NCBI RefSeq assembly: GCF_000702165.1
Contig: NZ_JNKU01000001.1
Span: 1 to 64,000 of the forward strand
Source of the DNA: Sharpea azabuensis DSM 18934
Lineage (GTDB): Bacteria > Bacillota_I > Bacilli_A > Erysipelotrichales > Coprobacillaceae
Direction of reading: 5' to 3'
DNA length: 64,000 bases
The notes beneath the pieces are model-generated. The model searched no databases. It was not told the DNA's origin and worked only from the letters and a program-made list of their open reading frames with translations. Shown here piece after piece: positions 59,505-64,000 of this stretch. The position numbers were made by a program, and so were the translations under genes. The number at the start of each line of letters is the position of its first letter. Within the stretch, counting starts at the first letter, position 1.

Positions 59505-60317
59505 ATGCTTGAAAAAGATTGGATGAAGAAAGGAAGAAAAGAAAGAAGTGCCTATTTATCAAGACTCAACGAGAATGAGAAATATGAAGCACTTAATGAT
59601 ATTATTGACACTTGTCAGCATATTGTTTTCTTTGGTGGGGCAGGGGTTTCAACTGAAAGCGGAATACCTGATTTTCGCAGCAAAGATGGTCTTTATAACC
59701 AGCATGATGTTGAATTTGACCAGTATTCACCAGAATATCTTCTCTCCCATGAATGTCTTGTCAATCATCCTAAGGTATTCTTTGAATTCTATCGACAAAA
59801 ACTTGATACAAGATCAATTAAACCTAACCGTACCCATTATAAGCTTGCCTTGATGGAAGAAAAGGGAAAGCTTGATGGGGTGATTACTCAGAATATTGAT
59901 GGCTTGCATCAAAAGGCTGGCAGTAAGCATGTCTATGAAATTCATGGCACAACATATCGTAATTATTGTATGAAATGCAAGAAGATCTACCCTGCCGATT
60001 ATATCTTTACTTGTGAGCAGGAAGTACCATATTGTCCTGATTGTGGTGGAATGATACGTCCTGATGTGACTATGTATGGTGAAGGATTACCTGGAGATGC
60101 CTGGTTGCATTCAAGAGACCTCATCAATCATGCGGATTGTCTTATTATCGGTGGGACAAGTTTAAATGTTTATCCAGCTGCCAATCTTATTGATTATTTC
60201 CATGGGGATTATCTGATTCTTATGAATAAAGGAGAAGTAGGCAGAAGAACAGGTGCTGACCTTGTCTTTAATGATAATATTGGAAAAGTAATGGATCATA
60301 TTGTTGTAAAGAGCTAG
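59505..60317 (+). CDS. Sir2-family NAD-dependent protein deacylase
   Basis: Length is 270 residues. GAGVSTESGIPDFRS and TQNIDGLHQKAG bind NAD+; the catalytic His is in EIHGTTYRNYC; four zinc cysteines are CMKCKKIYP and CPDCGG. Removes acyl groups from lysines. The start at ATG 59505 is eight bases after GAGGTG; earlier in-frame ATGs lie at or before the predicted transcript start (TATAAT 59479-59484). Confidence 0.92.
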   Translation: MLEKDWMKKGRKERSAYLSRLNENEKYEALNDIIDTCQHIVFFGGAGVSTESGIPDFRSKDGLYNQHDVEFDQYSPEYLLSHECLVNHPKVFFEFYRQKLDTRSIKPNRTHYKLALMEEKGKLDGVITQNIDGLHQKAGSKHVYEIHGTTYRNYCMKCKKIYPADYIFTCEQEVPYCPDCGGMIRPDVTMYGEGLPGDAWLHSRDLINHADCLIIGGTSLNVYPAANLIDYFHGDYLILMNKGEVGRRTGADLVFNDNIGKVMDHIVVKS

Positions 60318-60394
60318 TTGATAGCTCTTTTTTCATTTATTAGACAATTATCAATAAAATTTAGTTTAATGATAAATTACTATAAAAAATAGTG

Positions 60395-60423
60395 TTGACG
60401 TATGCGCCAATCTCTCGTATTAT
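60395..60423 (+). promoter_or_regulatory. promoter of the CO-dehydrogenase homologue
   Basis: TTGACG (60395-60400) and TATTAT (60418-60423) are 17 bases apart. A small stem TACCTA / TAGGTA lies in the 5' leader before the AGAGGAG ribosome site. Confidence 0.7.
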
Positions 60424-60477
60424 ATCCCCAATAACATTAATACCTACTAAAAAGATAGGTAATAGAGGAGAAAGAGT

Positions 60478-62553
60478 ATGAGTACAGAAAAGCATTCCCA
60501 TCGTGCCTTGATTGGCTTTGACAAGAACGGTGTTCCAACTGTCATCGTTCCTGCAGATCACCATGCACATACCCATGAAGATGAGCATGGACATCTTTAT
60601 ACCCACATTCATGAAGCAGAGTTTACAGCTGACTATATGCAGGCTGTCAATGATTATCGTAAGACATTTCCTAAGGCTGAAGAAGTGTTGGAAAAAACAC
60701 CTGATCCAGCTGTTAAAGAGATGCTAGTGAGAATGAAGGAATTGGATATGCCAACAGCTTTTGACCGCTTTGATAGCCAGCAGCCACAGTGTTCATTTGG
60801 CTTATCAGGCGTGTGCTGTAAGATATGTAATATGGGACCTTGCAAGATTACGAAGAAAAGTCCTAAAGGTGTCTGCGGTGCGGATGCTGATCTGATTGTC
60901 GCAAGAAATCTCTTACGTTCAGCTGCTTCAGGTGTTGCTCAGCATGGCATACATGCTAGAGAAGTCATTCTTTCATTGAAGTGGGCAGCCGAAGGTAAGC
61001 TCGACTTACCACTAATTGGGGAAAACAAGATTCGTGCTGTAGCCAAGCAATTTGGCATTAAGACTGAGCATCGCCAAATTAAAAACATCACCATTGATCT
61101 TGCCAATATCTTATTGGAAGATTTATCAAGAACAGAACCAGATGAATATAAGACAATTACTGCCTGTGCCCCAAAAGAACGCCAGGAAATCTGGAAGAAG
61201 CTTGATATTCTGCCTATTTCAGCCTACCATGAAACATTTGAAGCCTATCATCGTACAGGTGTTGGTACGGATGGTGACTGGAAGAATGTTATGCAGCAGT
61301 TCTTACGTTGTGGACTGACATTTGTATTCAGTACAGTACTTGCGACAAGCATTGCGACTGATGGCTTGTTTGGGGTTGGTGATCGTGTTACATCAAAGAC
61401 CAATATGGGTGCTTTAAAGGAAGGCTATGTCAATATCGCTGTCCATGGCCATTTACCAACGCTTGTCAGTCAGATTGTCAAGGAAGGACAGAGTGAAGAA
61501 TTCATCAAGATGGCTAAGGAGGTAGGAGCTAAAGGGATACGCTTCTATGGTATTTGTTGTAGTGGATTATCAGCTATGTATCGCTATGAAGGTGTTATTC
61601 CTCTTTCTAATGCGGTGACTGCTGAACTTGTTCTAGCAACGGGTGCATTAGATTTATGGGTGGCTGATGTCCAGGATGTCTTCCCAGCTATTATGGATGT
61701 CGCAAGATGCTTCAAGACAACAGTTGTCACAACAAGTGATTCAGCACGTTTGCCAGGAGCAGAACATATTGCCTACGATCACCATCATTCCAATATTGGT
61801 GAAACAAAAGCCATTGCGAGAAAGATTGTCACACGTGCAATTGAAAGCTTTGCGGCAAGAAAGGGTACACCAGTCCATATTCCTCCATATGAAGTTGAAG
61901 CTGAAGTCGGTTTCTCACTAGAATATGTACATCGTCATTTTGGCTCAATGAAACCATTGGCAGAAGCACTTAAGAGTGGCAAGATTCTTGGTATTGTCAA
62001 TATGGTTGGCTGTAATAATCCTAAAGTACCATATGAACGTACAATTGTGGATGTTGCCGATGTCTTGATTAAAAATAATGTTCTCATTCTCACAAATGGC
62101 TGTGCATCCTTCCCACTGATGAAGCTTGGCTATTGTAAGAAAGGCGCAGGTGCGCTTGCCGGTGTTGGGTTGCATGAAGTATTAGGTGATGATTTACCAC
62201 CTGTATGGCATGTTGGCGAATGTATTGATAATGCCCGTTCTTCAGCCATATTTGGTGATCTTGCCGGTGTTCTTGGTGAAAAGCTTTGTGACTTGCCATT
62301 TGCCTTTTCATCACCTGAATGGGGTAATGAAAAGGGCATTGATGCAGCGCTTGGCTTCCGCCTCATGGGCCTTAATTCTTATCATTGCGTTGAAGCGCCT
62401 ATTCATGGCTCTGCCAATGTCATCAACTTCCTCAAGGAAGAAACAAAGGATTTACTTGGATCAGCAATGATTGTCAACGTTGATCCAAAAGCACTGGGTG
62501 AACAGATTGTTGAAGATTTCAAGAAACAGCGTAAGGCTCTAGGCTGGGATTAA
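60478..62553 (+). CDS. cooS: Ni-Fe carbon-monoxide dehydrogenase (CooS) homologue with altered C-cluster
   Basis: Length is 691 residues. About ten His in residues 1-48 suggest a metal-binding N-terminus. The D- and B-cluster cysteines are all present (QCSFGLSGVCCKICNMGPC...GVCGAD). For the C-cluster, GHLP (His), GICCSG, MVGCNN, TNGCAS and GECIDNAR retain the expected ligands, but the Cys of DVQC reads Asp (DVQDVFP). The Lys of SPEWGNEK is kept. CO oxidation may therefore be altered. It precedes a solute-binding protein by three bases. Confidence 0.85.
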   Translation: MSTEKHSHRALIGFDKNGVPTVIVPADHHAHTHEDEHGHLYTHIHEAEFTADYMQAVNDYRKTFPKAEEVLEKTPDPAVKEMLVRMKELDMPTAFDRFDSQQPQCSFGLSGVCCKICNMGPCKITKKSPKGVCGADADLIVARNLLRSAASGVAQHGIHAREVILSLKWAAEGKLDLPLIGENKIRAVAKQFGIKTEHRQIKNITIDLANILLEDLSRTEPDEYKTITACAPKERQEIWKKLDILPISAYHETFEAYHRTGVGTDGDWKNVMQQFLRCGLTFVFSTVLATSIATDGLFGVGDRVTSKTNMGALKEGYVNIAVHGHLPTLVSQIVKEGQSEEFIKMAKEVGAKGIRFYGICCSGLSAMYRYEGVIPLSNAVTAELVLATGALDLWVADVQDVFPAIMDVARCFKTTVVTTSDSARLPGAEHIAYDHHHSNIGETKAIARKIVTRAIESFAARKGTPVHIPPYEVEAEVGFSLEYVHRHFGSMKPLAEALKSGKILGIVNMVGCNNPKVPYERTIVDVADVLIKNNVLILTNGCASFPLMKLGYCKKGAGALAGVGLHEVLGDDLPPVWHVGECIDNARSSAIFGDLAGVLGEKLCDLPFAFSSPEWGNEKGIDAALGFRLMGLNSYHCVEAPIHGSANVINFLKEETKDLLGSAMIVNVDPKALGEQIVEDFKKQRKALGWD

Positions 62554-62556
62554 ATA

Positions 62557-63489
62557 ATGATACGTAAGCCTATTGCCTTACTTCTTGCTTTATCAGTTCT
62601 AGTTGGCTGCAGTAGTAAGGCAGACAACAGCAAGACAATCAACCTTGGCTATTTGCCAATCACCCATGCCTTATCTGTATTTGAAACAAAAGAAATCTTA
62701 GATCAAAAAAATGTTCATATAAAACTCACAAAATTTAATAACTGGGCGGATTTAATGGATGCTTTGAATGCCGGAAGAATTGATGGGGCATCAGTACTTG
62801 TTGAACTGGCGATGAAAGCGAAAAGCAATGGCATTGATCTTAAAGCTGTGGCTTTGGGCCATAAAGATGGCAATGTCATTATTGCCAAAAAGGACATCAA
62901 GAACTTGTCCGATTTAAAAGGCAAAACAATTGCCATTCCCCATGCCCAGTCCTCCCACAACATCTTAATCCAGCTCGCTTTAGAAAAAGCCCATCTTTCA
63001 AAGAATGATGTCAAAATCATCCAGCTCGCTCCTAGTGAAATGCCGTCTTCATTAAATAGTGGCGCTATTGATGCTTATTGTGTTGCTGAACCATTTGGGG
63101 CAGTAGCCATTAATACGAAAATAGGTCATGTTCTCAAGACATCGGAAGAACTCTGGCAGAATTCTATTTGTTGCGCAATGGTCTTCAATAATGCTGCCAT
63201 TACAAAGAAACAAACACAAATCAATCAAGTCATCTCAGCTTATAAACAAGCTGGCAAGAAACTTGCAAAAAGAAAAGAAGCAATGCGCATTGCTTCAAAA
63301 TATCTTGGTCAGGATAAAGCTGTTCTTAAGCAGTCATTAGCCTGGATCCACTTTGATGATTTAACACTGACTCAAGAAGATTATGATAACTTGGCTTTAA
63401 AGGTCAAACAGGATGGTATCAATCCTAATCCACCAAGCTATCAAGATTTCATCTATCAAGGAGCAAATGCCCATGGAGAAAACGCTTAA
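62557..63489 (+). CDS. ABC transporter substrate-binding lipoprotein (NrtA/SsuA/ThiY-like)
   Basis: Length is 310 residues. The lipobox is LLALSVLVGC, with acylation at about Cys18. The mature part has a periplasmic-binding type II fold: GYLPITHALSVFETKE, MDALNAGRIDGASVLVELAMKAK, KGKTIAIPHAQSSHNIL, AEPFG. Such proteins bind nitrate, sulfonate, bicarbonate or thiamine precursors; the ligand is unknown. Tight coupling to cooS suggests a related substrate or metal. It overlaps the permease gene by 17 bases. Confidence 0.9.
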   Translation: MIRKPIALLLALSVLVGCSSKADNSKTINLGYLPITHALSVFETKEILDQKNVHIKLTKFNNWADLMDALNAGRIDGASVLVELAMKAKSNGIDLKAVALGHKDGNVIIAKKDIKNLSDLKGKTIAIPHAQSSHNILIQLALEKAHLSKNDVKIIQLAPSEMPSSLNSGAIDAYCVAEPFGAVAINTKIGHVLKTSEELWQNSICCAMVFNNAAITKKQTQINQVISAYKQAGKKLAKRKEAMRIASKYLGQDKAVLKQSLAWIHFDDLTLTQEDYDNLALKVKQDGINPNPPSYQDFIYQGANAHGENA

Positions 63490-64000
63490 ACAAATACGAA
63501 CAATACTTATCTCATTTCTTATTCTCATCATTCTCTGGCAGCTTGCAGTAATCTTTGGCGGAATGAATACAGCACTCTTTCCTTCACCTCTTAAAGTCTT
63601 TAATGCCTTTGTAGGTTTAGCGACAAAAGGTCTTTCCGGTTCCACAACGGATGCTATTTTGTGGGTTCATATCAAAGATAGCTTATTGAGATTCCTGATT
63701 GGATATTTCCTTGCAGCAATACTAGGAATAAGCTTTGGCTTATTACTGGGATGGTTTCCTAAAGCTTTTAGCTATGTCAATCCCATCGTTCAGCTGATCA
63801 GGCCAATAGCACCTGTCGCCTGGCTACCATTTCTTGTCTTAGTGATTGGCATTGGCAACATGCCTGCCATTGCGATTATCTTTATTGCTGGCTTCTTTCC
63901 CATTCTTCTTTCAACCGTGAAAGCAGTCGTTAATGTCGATCCTGTCTATCTTAAGGTTGCAAAGACATTTGGCTTAACACAGTTACAGACGATCTTCAAG
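63473..64000 (+). CDS. ABC transporter permease (partial)
   Basis: The first 176 residues of an SsuC/NrtB-like inner-membrane permease, cut by the window end. At least four helices and the EAA-like region (NVDPVYLKVAKTFGLT) are visible. ATG 63473 follows AAGGAG. The ATPase subunit would be expected downstream. Confidence 0.88.
   Translation, partial: MEKTLKQIRTILISFLILIILWQLAVIFGGMNTALFPSPLKVFNAFVGLATKGLSGSTTDAILWVHIKDSLLRFLIGYFLAAILGISFGLLLGWFPKAFSYVNPIVQLIRPIAPVAWLPFLVLVIGIGNMPAIAIIFIAGFFPILLSTVKAVVNVDPVYLKVAKTFGLTQLQTIFK

Overview
The window is low-GC Firmicute chromosome with strong AGGAGG-type ribosome sites, -35/-10 promoters and U-tailed terminators. A FabK-type fatty-acid operon, PdxST, D-lactate dehydrogenase, EF-P, FeoAB and a Ni-CODH homologue indicate an anaerobic, fermentative gut bacterium. 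I would guess the Erysipelotrichia/Coprobacillaceae (Catenibacterium, Kandleria or Coprobacillus-like), but no rRNA or tRNA gene is present to confirm this.

Layout. About 0.05-1.85 kb is an IS200/IS605 element (tnpA, tnpB, presumptive omega-RNA). 2.0-9.5 kb holds a methyltransferase, the pdxST/pdxR vitamin B6 locus, oleate hydratase behind a palindromic operator, a DUF2798 membrane protein, KptA and a PPOX-family flavoprotein. A second IS605 element (9515-11303) cuts the PPOX gene near its 3' end, and removing it in silico restores an MTGKE reading frame. A decayed third IS605 right end follows. 11.6-13.6 kb holds a MATE exporter and the biotin transporter bioY. 13.7-24.5 kb is one fatty-acid operon: acpP-accBCDA-fabH-fabK-(frameshifted NPD gene)-fabD-fabG-fabF-fabZ-birA. 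TTTGAA-N-TTCAAA palindromes occur at bioY, acpP and accB. 24.5-27.2 kb is an arsenic operon (arsP-like permease, arsR, acr3, small thioredoxin-like protein) behind an ArsR-type operator.

27.2-35.1 kb looks accessory. It holds a dUTPase/dCTP-deaminase-fold protein fused to three membrane helices, then a compact run of DUF1905, HD phosphohydrolase, TerB-N/TerB-C protein, BrxD-like ATPase and Lhr/BrxHI-like helicase. This is the best candidate for an uncharacterised defence or stress system. 35.2-41.8 kb is ordinary (DMT transporter, efp, SDR, methionine gamma-lyase-like enzyme, membrane protein, CDF transporter, aldo/keto reductase).

42-59.4 kb has several unusual architectures among household genes: an adenosine-deaminase-like protein with a SLOG-like C-terminus, a RecJ-like protein without DHH metal ligands, a YihY/BrkB membrane domain fused to a degenerate RumA/TrmA-like methyltransferase, an HPr domain fused to a D-lactate dehydrogenase, and a repeat protein with about 17 P-x-I-H/N-F motifs and a membrane tail. 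Among them lie pepF, a DtxR-type regulator with feoAB, nadE, an rRNA methyltransferase and a PfkB kinase. 59.5-64.0 kb holds a sirtuin and a CO-dehydrogenase homologue (His-rich N-terminus, one C-cluster cysteine replaced by Asp) upstream of a substrate-binding lipoprotein and an ABC permease that runs off the window.
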